Part shown: positions 1-11,741 of the stretch, in pieces | Layout: every line of letters begins with the position of its first letter | Position numbering within the stretch: position 1 is the stretch's first letter | NCBI GenBank assembly: GCA_024663395.1 | Contig: JANFAH010000010.1 | Coordinates: 186,001 to 250,000 of the forward strand | Origin: Pisolithus tinctorius | Lineage: Eukaryota > Basidiomycota > Agaricomycetes > Boletales > Pisolithaceae | Direction of reading: 5' to 3' | DNA length: 64,000 nt | The notes under the pieces: generated by a model | What the model saw: the letters and a program-made list of their open reading frames with translations, nothing else | Told to the model about the DNA's origin: nothing | The model's database searches: none | Translations under genes and position numbers: made by a program

Positions 1-211
1 CCGCGGCCAACAATACTTCTTGCAGCTAGTCACTCACGTTCGAATGATCACCCGTTCGCGGTAGATGCAGGAGGGACGCCATTGATACTAATAGTATAGA
101 TTTTGGTAGACTCAAGGGACCCACGAAAACCCAGCGAGCGTCAATCCGCTGAGGCTTCCAACATGATCTCATCGAGTCTCTAGCCAGCTGACTCTGAGGA
201 GGCTCTGTCAG
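1..211. other. Upstream region of deaminase copy 1
   Basis: This stretch has no gene of its own. It resembles the leader in front of the other deaminase copies. A minus-strand splice-donor-like motif (reverse complement of actcac) lies near 35, as it does upstream of the later copies near 3150, 11297 and 15832. A segment with 'ctagactcaaggga'-like spacing and a 'gggacccacgaaaaccca'-type block matches the leader at 3540-3730. Confidence 0.4.
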
Positions 212-2712
212 TATGACCAGTTTCAATGGAAAACCTTGAACAATTTATCAGTTTGGTCAACTTGCTATCCCTATGCAACGATGGCCAACTCCAACCGGAA
301 AGAAGAGGATCACGAAGACATCGACGTCTGTGGTGACCACCAGGTTGCTTGGGAAGGTAAGGAAGACGAACTCAAGCAACATTTTCTGGACGGGTTTGCG
401 GAGATCATGTCGAGAGACAATGGTGGGAAATACATTTGTTGCGCAGCACTCTAGCAGTCACTTAGTCGACACCCCAGAAGCAGGATGGGATATTTTGCGG
501 CAAGCTTGAAAGGCTTCTCGCTCATATCGGCGCGTCCGTGCAAGAAGAAACAATCAGTAGCCCGTTATCATGCCCCACAAATCTTCGACTCGTGTTGTAG
601 GCAGTATCCGTGAGGTCAAGCGTGCGGAACTTGGGAAGGAGTTGGTATGGTACAACCAACCTCGCCTCGATCAGGACGCGAATACGCTACGCAGACATTT
701 GCGAGTGTTCAAGACTAGTGGATCTTTGGACAGCATCCTTTCTTGTATGACTCCGAGTGCAGAACCTTCTGCGACGACCGTCGCATCAGACCTTACTCAG
801 AGGCAACTCACGAGGCCTACATGAAGGTTGTCCAGGAGCGTATTCTTGAATAACATTCATTGCTTAGGCGATAGTACAGCTGAACGACGCCGCCTGACTG
901 AATCTACCAACTCCATTCGGCGAATGCGATCTCTTTAGATATTCCTCCTTTCCTTTCCGAAGGTTTCTGCCGGGCATAGGCTCTTGGATATCCGTTCCTC
1001 GGACCGTCCGATGTCGTGCTGTCATGCTCGTGAATGCTGCTCTCAAGATTCCAGGATTCGCCCAACTGACCATTGTTCTTGTGAAGAACCTCCCTCGCGT
1101 CTGTCCGTCCACTCTTCCCCCATTGACTGATGCAATGAAACTCTTTGGCGGGATTTTGATTCTGAACCAACTCTCAGTGAAGAATGTCATCAGCAGAAAG
1201 TCAAGCGTCGTTAGCACACAGAGGCGTTTGCAGAGATAACGGACGTCGAGCTTATGCCCGTATATCGGTTGCAGTAAGTTGTCCTGCTTTCTCTGTGCCG
1301 CTTTCCTCAATTCCTTTCGCCACCACGGCAGTATGTTCAGGACTCGTGGAGGTCACGGGAAGATCTACACGCTGTGGTCCATCCCAGACATGGATGGACT
1401 TCATGACGATACGGTCACTGCTCTCGATTCCGCAGCGAAAACCATGCGGGAATCCCTTCTCCATGAGATGTTCCAACCTCTCACATCAGCTACTTATACC
1501 CCCAAATTATCTGCTGGATTTGCCGTTCATGAGAACAAGTCATCTTTCACTCGTTAACACCATAAATATCCACCTGCCCGGCGCGAAGTCGGTTCCTCAA
1601 GCACCGATGCATTTGAGAACCCTGCCAGGTGAGTGCCCGCGTTAAGCGCTGGTCATGGATAGTGAGTGTTGTACTTACTAGTTCTGATCTGGTCAGAGGT
1701 TTGGGGATTTGCAGTGCAGACGGCGCGTTTGAACCTGCTGGTATTTCAAAGGTTTCTAAAGAATGTGGAGAAGCCACGGCTGAAATTTCAACGCAAAGTT
1801 CCAAATGCCCTGGCCCGTGGTTGTACAGTGAACTCTGTGATGAGCCGGACTACTATAGATATGCTTCCAAGCCCGTGATAGGTCGACCTCTCGACAATGC
1901 TCATGAGTTTGTTCAAGCCTCTCCGGAAGGATTATTGGGTGACTCTGGCGGAGACGCTGGGATTTTGGGAGTTGGAAGCCGGGAGTCGCACGTGTGGCAA
2001 GTGGAAGACAGGCTGACAGGAATCACCATAGCCAAGCACGAAGTGATGCCTGGACACGTTCGTAGCCAACGCCACGTACGGTTCCGATGGTAACCGGGGC
2101 ACCGCTAACTTGCAACACGGACTCCTTGAATTCCTGGCGGTTTCCAGATCGTACGTCGAAACCGAAGATAGGAAGGTGTTCCCCCACCTAGTGCTAGAGG
2201 CAAAACGCAAGTTGTTCGTGTTGTGGGCTATGCTGTTGAACGGAAACTACCCCAAACTCTGTCAGTTTGACACGGTCTACAAGGACTTGTACTTCCAGTT
2301 CGGCTTCGTAACTGGTCGCAGCTCCGAGGGCGAGCAGGTGTTACCGAAGGTGTACAGAAGTCTCATCTCCAAATGCTCTTTCGCGGAGTTCTGGACTGTG
2401 TTTGAATCGAGGAACCTCATCACGCTAATGGACGCGAAGGGACTTAAAGGAACGCGCAGCAGAGTTCAGCATCTGTTCTTGAAGATCAAGTGCGACAATT
2501 GGTGTCCCACTGTGTGGCACCTCCGATTGTTCGTTAGATGCCCGGATATAGATCCTCCACCACGAGTCACCACTGACTATGGGTTTTCCAACTGCAAGAC
2601 AACCGAAGAAACAAAAACTCTCAAAGCCATATATGGAAGGTTGCTCGAGCCTCCAACGATCGACCCCATGGATTTACACGCGACTTGCAACAAGGGCAAG
2701 CTGTATGCATAG
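212..2712 (+). pseudogene. Deaminase-MYND family, copy 1 (degraded)
   Basis: This is the most decayed member of the tandem family. The start region near 212-290 still reads as the family N-terminus (EQFISL-like, then LLSL) but is frameshifted. The CSKLSCFLC zinc-ligand motif survives at about 1270-1300, followed by HGKIYTLWSIPDMDG. The preceding HAE catalytic motif is missing because the sequence jumps directly from the region before it to the YPYIG-type motif. The MYND-like finger near 1760-1860 has lost cysteines (one reads Tyr). The C-terminal domain at 2110-2712 is still one open frame of about 200 codons, with the family motif FGFVTGR and the ending DLHATCNKGKLY. Loss of HAE means this copy cannot be an active deaminase. 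Family assignment rests on alignment by eye with copies 2 and 3. Confidence 0.75.
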
Positions 2713-3539
2713 CGATATCAAGGGGGTGGGTGCCAGTGCAGCGGATGAAGTCGAACCCCCGAGTTTTCTTTTATTTTTGGCTCTCCTCTTTTTCTTTCTT
2801 GCGCTTCCATTTATATGGCTTTCGTGTTATACGTGTGCTCCATGTGCAAAATGGACGTCAGTGAAGTTGCAATACACGGTGTATGATATGTGACTCTAGT
2901 GCAGTTTGTAGTTTGTGTTCGCATTGTAGACGACGACGACGACGATTGGTGTCTCCTGCGACTATTATGTTCCACTCAAACTTCCGAGGTCGCCGCAAGT
3001 AAAGTCAAGGAAGACGTACGAAGTCTCTACGAGTATCCACGATTTCATCGAGGGTACCACGGAAGGATGTGCTATTTGCTACAGTAGAACATCCACACCA
3101 AACCCTTGACCAAACCAGTCGTCAAGAAAACGAAAGCATGATCAGTCAAGTACTCACGTCCGATCAAATCCTCGTTCTTCAGTGGAACGGACATCCACCG
3201 TAGGAGGTTGAGGCTTCAGAGTCCCCGTTCGTGTGCGAGTATTACAGTTCAAGTCGGAAAGATTGTCCGACAATCTAGGCTGTACTGTAGGTTCACATGC
3301 ACTTCTCGTCTTCTTTCTTTTGCAAAACAATTGTCACCTGTCGAGTCTTCGGGGTCTGCTTATAACGGGAGACTAGATGACGACGTCAGGAACGTTGAAG
3401 AGACGCTATCTGAGGTACGACCGTTAAATTCCCCGGTTCCGCAGTAGCCGTTCACAACTGAGGACGACCCGCAGTTTTCAGAATTCAACAAGCAAGTCGT
3501 TTCAAGGTGTCCAACAAGTCCATATACAGTGTACACAGC
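2713..3539. other. Intergenic spacer between copies 1 and 2
   Basis: No gene is supported here. A T-rich 3' trailer at 2760-2810 matches trailers after copies 3 and 4b. A short GAC microsatellite lies at 2930-2946. Around 3150-3290 there is a segment with a minus-strand splice-donor-like motif that recurs upstream of copies 4 and 5. Confidence 0.4.
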
Positions 3540-3730
3540 GAAGTCAATGGAACTCCTTCACGTGTGTGGTCGGTTTCTAGATCTTGGGCTGCCTCATGGG
3601 ACCCATGGAAACTTCTTCGGGCGTCAATCTATTGTGTTCTGACATGCTGCATCCTGCTGGTTGCTATTTCATTGAGTCCCCTCAACCCAGACAACCCATC
3701 ATCTGACGTTCTCGAGAGGACTTAACCAAC
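3540..3730 (+). promoter_or_regulatory. Conserved 5' leader of the deaminase family
   Basis: The segment just before the start codon is repeated with divergence before copies 3 (7200-7329), 4 (11580-11741) and 5 (16095-16220), and as a relic at 19250-19430. Shared elements are a 'tctagat..tggg' block, a 'gggcgtcaa' block, a 'tctgacacgctgcat'-like block and a final 'ctcgagaggac..aacca' directly before ATG. Conservation of a non-coding block across copies suggests promoter and 5'UTR sequence, but simple co-duplication explains it too. Confidence 0.45.
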
Positions 3731-6697
3731 ATGGCCAAGTTTGAGTGGGAAAATCTCGAACAATTCATCAGCCTAACGAATCTGCTGTCCCTGCGCAATG
3801 GCGGACAGCTTAGACCGGGAAATACGTCAAAAGACGAAGATGTCGGGGTTGACGTTGGCTTCAACGGAGGCAATTCGGATACTGGGGATAGCAAGGAAGA
3901 CGAGCTCAAGGAACGCTTTTTGGACAGGTTCGCGGAGATTATGTCAAGAGACAAAGGGGGAAAACATGTTTGTTGTGTAGCACTCCAGGAGTCGGGGGAC
4001 CGACACCTCGACGAGGACGTCAGGATTTCGCTGCTTGTTGCCCGTAATGACACCTTCAACGAGCAGGATACGAAATTCTTTCGCACTCTTGGAAGGCTAC
4101 TCGCGGCCATTGGTGCTTCCGTGTACGATGACACGATCAGTATGCACGTTAGTGTCGTCCGTGACAACCCTTAAACTGATCGTGCGTACATTGTAGATCC
4201 ACACGCAATTGAGCAGCAGCTGTGGGTGGAGCTAGTATGTTACAACCAACCTCGTCTGGGGCTCTATGCGGATAGCTTGCACGACAATTTGAAAGCATTC
4301 AAAGCCGCCGGATCCCAGGACAGCATTCCTCATTACACTCCTCAGCCACCACACAATGATGATTCTGAACACACAACTTTCCGTGACGACTCTTGTATCG
4401 GTCCGTACTCAGAGGCTACTCATGACGACTATATGAAGTTTGCACAGAAGCATATCCTCGAACTTGACACTATTCTTTCCGCTGGTGACAGAGCCACCCA
4501 GCAACGCCTGCTCGCTGAGCATACCTATTCCATCCGACATATGAAATCGCTCAGGATATATATCGATTCCTGTCCCAAAGCCTCCGTTGGGCGTAGGCTT
4601 CTCTCGGACATCCTCTTCTTGGGCCGCTTAAGGTCCTGCTATTACACACTCGTGGAAGCGGCGCGCAACATTACCGGATTTGCTCGTCTGTCTATCGTTC
4701 TTGTGAAGAACCTTCCACTCGCGTCTGTCCGGCCACTTTGCCCTCTTTGCCAGATGCAATGAAATACTTGGGTCAGAGCTTGAATCCGAGCTCGGTTAAG
4801 AGATTTATCAACCCGAAGTCAAGCGTCATCAGTGCAGAACGAAATTTTAAACAAATTCAGAACAATCTCTCTCGCAAGCATCTCCACACCCATGCGGAAC
4901 TTCAGCTCGTTCTTTATATGACAAGGACGGCCGACGTGAAGACCATGAGCAGGGAAACATACCCGTACATCGGATGCAGCAAGTTATCCTGCTTTCTTTG
5001 TACAGCTTTCCTCGAGTCCTTTGATCACGATGGGTTTACGTTCAGGACTCGCGGAAGTCACAGCAAGATTTACACGTTGTGGTCCATCCTGGACATGGAT
5101 GGGCTTTGTGAAGATATGGTCGCCGCCCTCCATTCCGCGCTGAAGAAGACGCGGAACCTCCTTGTTCGCGAGATGATCAAGCCTATTACGGTAGCTTCTC
5201 ATGTCGCCGAATCAACGGCTGCAGTTACGGACTATAACCCCCAATCGTCCTTGGTCCATCAATATCACAAAACTCTGGCTGCTCAACGTGAATTCGATTC
5301 CCTCAGTGCAAATGCACCCAAAATTTTAGCTAGGTAATTGGTCTGGTTCTGCAGTCACCCATGAGTACCAACCATGTAATGTGCAGGAATTTTGACCCAG
5401 TCGAAGAAGTCGAGAGCTATGATGTACCGATCGTCTTAGAGCGTTCAAAAACTCCAGAGCGTTTGGAGAATGCGAAAACTGCGAACTCGAGACTGCGAGG
5501 AAATGCTCTAAATGTCGCGGACCGTGGCTGTGCAGTGAACGCTGCGAGGACGAGTGGGACTACCATGGTCATACTTTCAAGTGTGCCATAGGACGGCCTC
5601 TCGATACTGCCGACTACCTCGTCCGGGCGTGTTGGACGGACTGGTTGGGTGACCTTGATGAAGACACCAAGGAAGATTTCGGATTCGCAAAGTTTACGTC
5701 GGTTTACGATGTGCAGAAACTCTTTGGTCTTTATGTCGGCCTCACCCGTATGGGAGTTAGAACCCGTGAATTGCACAAGTGGCAAACCGAAGGCACGCTG
5801 GCGGAAAACATCACAGCAAAATACGAGGCCATACCCGAACGCCATCGTGGCGGGTATTATCCATGGTTCCGTGAGAATCTGCACATTTTTAACTCGCGAG
5901 GCGGACCCCCCGACTTTTAGCGGTCGCCAGACCATACCTCGACTCAGCGGATAGGGAGAAAGAACCCCACCAGTTGGTTCCAGAAGCGAAACGCAAGTCA
6001 TTCATACTGTATGCCCTGCTTTTGAACGGATACCACCCAAATCCCTCCATCGAGCCTGACACAATCTGCAAAGAGCTCTACTTTGAGTTCGGCTTCGTAA
6101 CTGGCCGTGGCTCCGAAGGCGAACAGGTGTTACCCTGGGTATACAGGAAACTCATTCCCGAGTGCACTTTTACAGAGTTTTGGACTGCATTTCAATCCAA
6201 CAACCTCGTCGCGTTGATGGATACAAAAGGGCTTGGACCGGAACGCAAGCAAGTCCAGCATTTCGAGGCCTTCATGAAGATCAAAGGCAACGAATGGTGT
6301 CCTACTGTGTGGCACCTCAGACTCTTCGTTCACTCCCCAAATGTGGATCCTCCGCGATATGTCACTGTGGACTATGGATTTTTCAACTGCAAAACAGTTG
6401 AAGAGAAATTTTCTTTGAAAGGAGTGTATAAGGAGCTGTTGGCAAGGGTTGACCCCATGGAGTTGCACGCGGCTTGTATAAGGGAAAACTGTACGATTTC
6501 GTTCGTGGAAATAAGCCGAATCTCGAGCAGAGGTTCAAGAGGTTAATGACCAACTCCTATCCGCTCCCCGGCAATGTTGAGTGGGCTGGCATGTGCGCGG
6601 AACGCGTCGAGATCCATGGTTTGACGGCTGAAGTCGCTCAAAATATGATGTCCACCTTGGGTCAACAAAATGTTCGTATCGTCCACGTGAAAAAGTA
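3731..6697 (+). pseudogene. Deaminase-MYND family, copy 2
   Basis: Predicted zinc-dependent nucleic-acid or nucleotide deaminase of the OTT_1508-like type (known family in fungi and Rickettsiales) fused to a MYND finger. Exon 1 is 3731-4139. A 57-bp intron (4140-4196) follows, then exon 2 to about 5331 with HAE at 4891-4899 and the cysteines of CSKLSCFLC at 4975, 4990 and 4999. A second intron (about 5333-5389) leads to exon 3. The MYND finger lies at 5471-5585 (C-x2-C-x7-C-x2-C-x5-C-x3-C, then H and C). The conserved C-terminal region runs 5974-6540 and a short tail ends at 6697. Frameshifts are visible near 4710 (two extra bases compared with copy 1), 5463, 5918 and 6485. Catalytic residues are all present, so it is either a young pseudogene or a gene damaged by assembly indels. 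Confidence 0.8.
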
Positions 6698-7329
6698 ATG
6701 GCTGGACTTGATGGCCTGGTTTGCTTCTGTCCTGTACAACTGAGAAGCCCTATGTGGATTGGAGGATGCGTCCCTGTACTATTCTATTGTCTGCTCTGTA
6801 TCATACCAGTCGGTAGCTGTACACTCTTGGGCCGTAGTTACCTCAAGCTCGACGCTCAACTACCCGCGTGCCGGCCCCGCAACGGCCCCGCGCAAGCTCC
6901 GCGTACAACCTATTACACGCCACCAAACACACGCCAAAACATGTAGTCACTAACAGCTCCCCCTACACACTCGTATGGCGCAGGTGAAAATCTGTATATG
7001 GCTCATTGAAGGGTACGTATGGACAACCTTGCCCATTACATCTACCCGATGGAAGCAAGGTCTCCGGCGGCAGCGCGTCCCCCGGTGCTGAGAACAATCT
7101 ACATTCTTCAACGGGGAAGCAGGCCATTTCGGTATGCGTCCAGTGACAGTTTTCGCCATAATTCCATATACACGGCGTAGTTGATTCATTGAACTTTCGC
7201 CGCAGGTGTGTGGTTCGATTCTAGATCTCATGGGACCTCATGGAATCCACGCGGTGTTCCATATATATATTCTGACTCGCGGCGTTCTTCTGGTTCTCTC
7301 ATCGATTTCCCCGAGAGGACCCAACCAGT
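6698..7329. other. Spacer between copies 2 and 3
   Basis: No conserved coding sequence is visible. The last 130 bases are the family leader ('tctagatctcatggga', 'ccccgagaggacccaacca' before ATG). A short minus-strand frame at 6950-7231 has no counterpart at the other copies, so I do not call it. Confidence 0.4.
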
Positions 7330-10117
7330 ATGGCCAAGTTTCAGCTCTACAACCCTGAACAATTCATTAGCCTAGTTAACTTGCTATCTCTGCGCAACGG
7401 TGGCCAACTCCAACCGAGCAACCAGGAGGAAGAGGAACACGAAGACGATGAAATTTGTGGGGACGACTCAACTGTTTGGGGTGGTAAGGAAGACGAATTC
7501 AAGCAGCGCTTCTTGGACAGGTTCGCGGAGATCATGTTGAGAGTTAAGAGCAGGAAACATGTCTGCTCTGTAGCGCTCCGCGAGTCTAGAGATCAATGCC
7601 TCAACGGGGACGTCAAGATTTCCCTCTTTGTTGCTCGTGATGTTAATTTCGAGCATGTGGATGAAAAATTCCGTCGCAGGCTTGAAAAGCTGCTTGCCGC
7701 TATCGGTGCATCGGTTTACGAAGAGCAAAATGGTACGCCCGTTATTTTCCACGTTCAGATCAGACTTGATGATGTGCGTCCCAGATATATCTGCGGTCAA
7801 ACAGGAACTTTGGGAGGAATTGCTGCGTTTTTACCAACCTCGACTTGATTTTTATGCGGATAGGTTGCGCGACAATTTGAAGGCATTCAAAGCCGCCGGA
7901 TCCCTGGACAGCATTCCTCTTTACACCCCTCAGCCACAGAGTGATCATTCTGAACAGAGAACCTTCTGGGACGAATCTTGTGTTGGTCCTTACTCAGAGG
8001 CTACTCATGACGACTACATGAAACTTGCACAGAAGCATATCCTCGAACTGGATACCATTCTTTGCACTGGAGACAGAGCCACTCAGCGACGCCTACTCGC
8101 TGAGCACACCTATTCCATCCGACGTGCGAAATCTCTCAGGATACTTATCAATTCCTGCCCCAACTTCTCCGCCGGGCATAGGCTTCTCTCGGACATCCTC
8201 TTCTTGGGTCATCTGATGTCCTGCTATTATACACTTGTGGAAGCGGCGCTCAATATTCCCGGATTTGCACATCTATCCATCATTTTTGTGAAGAGCCCGG
8301 CACCTCGACTGTCCAGCGCTTTGCCGCCTTTGGCAAATGCGATGGAATTCTTTGGTCAGACCTTGAATCCAACCTCAGTGAAGAAATTCATCAGCGAAAA
8401 GTTGGACGTCATCAGTGCGGAACGCGCTTTCAAGCAGCTCCAAGATACCATTTCTCGAAAACATCTCCCAACGCATGCGGAACTTCAACTCGTCTTTCAT
8501 ATCATAAGGACGGTGGATATCGACACCATGAACAGGGAGGTATACCCATATATTGGATGCAGCAAGTTGTCCTGCTTTCTCTGCGCAGCGTTCCTGGAGT
8601 CCTTTAATCACCATGGCGTTACGTTCACGACTCGTGGCAGTCACGGGAAGATTTACACGCTGTGGTCCATCCCGGACATGGATGGGCTGTGCGAAGACAT
8701 GGTTGCTTTCCTCCACGCTGCGTTGATCAGGATGCTGAACCTCCTCATCCGCGAGATGACGATGCCTGTGATGACAGCTGCTCATGTTGCCGAGTCACCA
8801 GCTGGAGTTACGGATTATAATCCCCAACCACCTTTCGTGCGTCAATATCACCGAAATCCGGCTGCTCAACGTGAGTTCGATTTCCTCAGGGCAGGTGCAC
8901 CCGAGAACTTGATCAGGTGCGTACTCCTGTTGCGAACCAATCGTGAGTGCCAACCATGTTATTTGTAGGAATTTTGGTCCAGTCGAAGTGGGACCCGCGA
9001 TGCACCAGAGCTTTGAGCATCGCAAAGCCCCTGGGCTCCGGTGAATGTCGACATTGCGAGCGAGAGACAGCGAGGAAATGCTCTAGTGTCGTGGCCCATG
9101 GATGTGCAGTGAACGCTGAGAACGAGTGCCACTATGGACATACTTCCGAGTGCGCCATGGGTCGACCCGACACTGCCGACCACCTCTTTGGGCCTGCCGG
9201 ACACTCTGGTTGGGTTACCTTGATGACGACACTCGGCAAGATTTCGGATTCACAAAGTGTTCTTCGGTCTACGATGTAGAGAGACTCTTTGGCCTGTATG
9301 TTGGCCTCACCCTTTCTCTGGGAGTTGAAAGCCGGGAGTTGCGTAAGTGGCAAAAGGAAGGCACGTTGACAGAAAATATAATGGCCAAGTATGAAACAAT
9401 TCCGGAGAATCGTCACAGCGAGTGTTATCGATGGTTCCATAAGACCTTCGGCGTGTTCAACTCACGAAGCGGACCCCCCAACCTCGACCTCCTGAAGATT
9501 GCCAGACCATATCTCAAACCGGCGGATAGGGGCAGGGAATTCCACCAATTGGTACCAGTGGAGAAACGCAACTCATTCCTGCTCTATGGTCTGTTACTGA
9601 ACGGATACCATCCAAATCCTAGTCTGCCCTTGTGCAATGACTTATATTTCGAGTTTGGTTTCGTGACCGGTCGTGGCCTCGAGGGCGAGGAGGTCTTACC
9701 TGGGGTGTATAGGAGTCTTATCTCTAGATGCTCTTTCACGGAGTTTTGGACTGCATTTCAATCCAACAACCTCATTGGGTTGATGGATGAAAAGGGGCTT
9801 GGACCCGAACGCAAGAAAGTCCTGCATTTCGAGGACTTTATGAAAATCAAGCGCAACTATCCGCGGCCTAGTGTGTGGCGCCTTAGGCACTTCGTTCACT
9901 CGCGGGTGTGGACCCTCCGCTATCTGTCTTTATGGACTACGGGTTTTTCAACTGCGTTACAGTTGGAGAGGTATTCTCTCTTAAAGAGGTGTATCAAGAG
10001 CTCCTCGAGTCTCCAAGGGTCGACCCCATGGAATTGCACGCGGCTTGTATCAAGGGTAACCTATACAATTTCGCTCGCAGACATAACCCGAACCTCGAGC
10101 AGAGGTTCAAACGCTAA
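7330..10117 (+). pseudogene. Deaminase-MYND family, copy 3 (best preserved deaminase half)
   Basis: Predicted OTT_1508-like deaminase with MYND finger. Exon 1 (7330-7732) starts with the family MAKFQ start. A 52-bp intron (7733-7784, GTACGC...CCAG) follows. Exon 2 (7785-8916) stays open and carries HAE at 8474-8482 and cysteines at 8558, 8573 and 8582, then SHGKIYTLWSIPDMDG. HAE with the CxxC pair is the zinc and proton-shuttle signature of the deaminase superfamily. Intron 2 is 8917-8968. Exon 3 carries the MYND region (about 9045-9165) with frameshifts near 9043 and 9094. The large C-terminal region (9126-9900) is open, and another one-base loss sits near 9908 before the end at 10117. If the exon 3 shifts are real, only a deaminase without its finger could be made. 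Family membership is strong; substrate is unknown. Confidence 0.82.
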
Positions 10118-10898
10118 TGACCAACATTTACCCACTACGTAACAATACGCAGTGGGCAGTCGCGTCCCCAAGTTTCTTTTGTTCTTGGTTCTCTTCTTCG
10201 TTTCGGTTTCATTTACGAATCTTTGGAGTACACTCATGTTCTTGGTTTTCTCTTTCCTTTCGATTCTATGTAGGTGCCTTTGGGGTACACTCAGCTCTTG
10301 GTTGCCCTCGCTTTCCTTTCGATTTATTTACGTGCCTTTGGGGTATACTCATCTCTTGGTTGCCTTCTTTTCCTTTCGATTCTACTTCAAGTTTAACATA
10401 CCTTCCGGGTCGAGTTTACCCTGTGTAGAATCAGCCAATCCTAGCTCTACTACGTATGGCCATCTTGGGTACGTAAAATGGATGTCGAGGGAGGTGTAGT
10501 ACGCGGCGTCGATTATGTGACTTCAATGTAGTTTGTCTGTGTCCGCGGTTTGACGCCCGAAGTCACTCTCAAAAGATATAAGCCCTCAGGATACTTGCTC
10601 GTACTATTGCTTACGGAGAGGAAGGAGGGTTGACTGTTTGCTACCGTAGCTAACGAATGGTGCGAAACAGGGGTGAATCAGCGACGATTTCCCCTAGTAG
10701 ACTAAGTCCACCTCGACATCTCGCGCCCACACGAGAAATTTTATTTATAAATTGCAGGTATCCAATCGTCGATTCGTCAAGTGGAAACAGCGTGTGGTTT
10801 GGACTCACTCGAGGGAGGACAAGGCATACCAAGCACACCAGTACGAAGGGGCCTAGGATTTCTTGCATTGGCGATTCCACGTGAGGTGACAGCCGCCA
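10118..10898. other. 3' trailer and spacer after copy 3
   Basis: The sequence holds T-rich degenerate repeats at 10150-10400 in which a segment with 'cctttggggtacactca' recurs about every 60-65 bases, then unassigned spacer. The same trailer motif ('cctttggggt') occurs after copy 4b near 14495. No gene is supported. Confidence 0.5.
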
Positions 10899-11183
10899 TT
10901 AGATCCGGGAGGATGTGCGAGGATAGGGACGCGCAGTCACTGGCCATGGACGTTTGAACGATGGCCGGCTCGGCGCAGTAATATGAACGAAGTCGATAGG
11001 GCTTACTATCCATGAGGGTCCATTAATGGACAGACGAATGTTTCTGCTGTTCTTCACGTTCTCAGGGTCCTCTGTTTGCTCCGAGTTCACTGCTTTCTCC
11101 TCCCGACCAAACATCTCATTTCTATCACTCCTGAACCCGAGCTTTGCCTGAGTGAGCTCGCTCTTCGTTTGGTGGGGTTGCAT
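10899..11183 (-). CDS. Small companion reading frame, copy A (unknown function)
   Basis: I do not recognise this protein. From a methionine at 11183 the minus strand reads about 95 codons beginning MQPHQTKSEL and containing EEKAVNSEQTED. A second frame at 14821-14943 begins MRPLQTKDEL and contains KEKAVGSGPTED. The two share QTK, EL, AKL, SD, EKAV and TED at matching places, while the DNA differs at many positions. That pattern favours selection on protein over chance. A splice-donor-like GTGAGT on the same strand lies upstream (about 11303). The frame could be the second exon of a gene running away from deaminase copy 4. Confidence 0.4.
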   Translation of the reverse strand: MQPHQTKSELTQAKLGFRSDRNEMFGREEKAVNSEQTEDPENVKNSRNIRLSINGPSWIVSPIDFVHITAPSRPSFKRPWPVTARPYPRTSSRI

Positions 11184-11741
11184 TGCGTGGTTTAATTTGG
11201 ACATAGGGCATGGCGAAAGGATGGGGAGAGAATGACACAAGGAACGGTAACTATATATAGTCCACCATGCATGCTAAGGAGACAATAGCAATACCACTCA
11301 CTTCCCCGCAAACTCCGTTCTCAGGTGGAACGTCCATCAACTTTTCGCTCCAGTTTCTTAGGCTTCTTCCCCGCTTGCAACTTCTTCTATCCGCTCTTCT
11401 GTCCAGCCAACTCTTCAGAACGGCCTGCTGGAAGACGCTGATGCCTATTTTCTGTGCCTGAGTCTGAGTATGATGACTCGTTTCATTGAGGGAGAGCCAC
11501 CACTGCAGCGTGTGCACAGGGACAATCGGTGTGTAATGCAGGTTCTTGCGCTCGTCCTGCAGCTACCCTTCCACCTCAGATATGTTGTTTCGTTCTAGAT
11601 TTGGGTAGACTCGTGGAAATCTGGAAGCTTCCATAGGCATCAACCTGGCACCTCGTGACACGCTGCATCCTGATAGTCATCTCACCGAACTCTCAACCCA
11701 GTCAGCTCATCGTCTCTTTCCCTCGAGAGGACACCATCAGT
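11184..11741. other. Divergent spacer upstream of copy 4
   Basis: The region contains a possible minus-strand exon (about 11304-11480) ending in a GTGAGT donor, matched by 15833-16010 upstream of copy 5 and more weakly by 3160-3290. The last 160 bases are the deaminase leader. An open frame begins upstream at 11655, but alignment with other copies supports the ATG at 11742. Confidence 0.4.

Noticed and set aside
2928..2946. Functional poly-Asp domain
   Set aside because: It is a short GAC microsatellite in intergenic DNA.
5417..6001. Long minus-strand open frame of 194 codons
   Set aside because: It lies opposite the MYND and C-terminal exon of copy 2. Similar antisense frames occur opposite copies 3 and 4b, so it is a shadow.
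11655..11741. Upstream start codon for deaminase copy 4
   Set aside because: The added residues are not conserved in other copies, which begin at the MAKFQ-like start.
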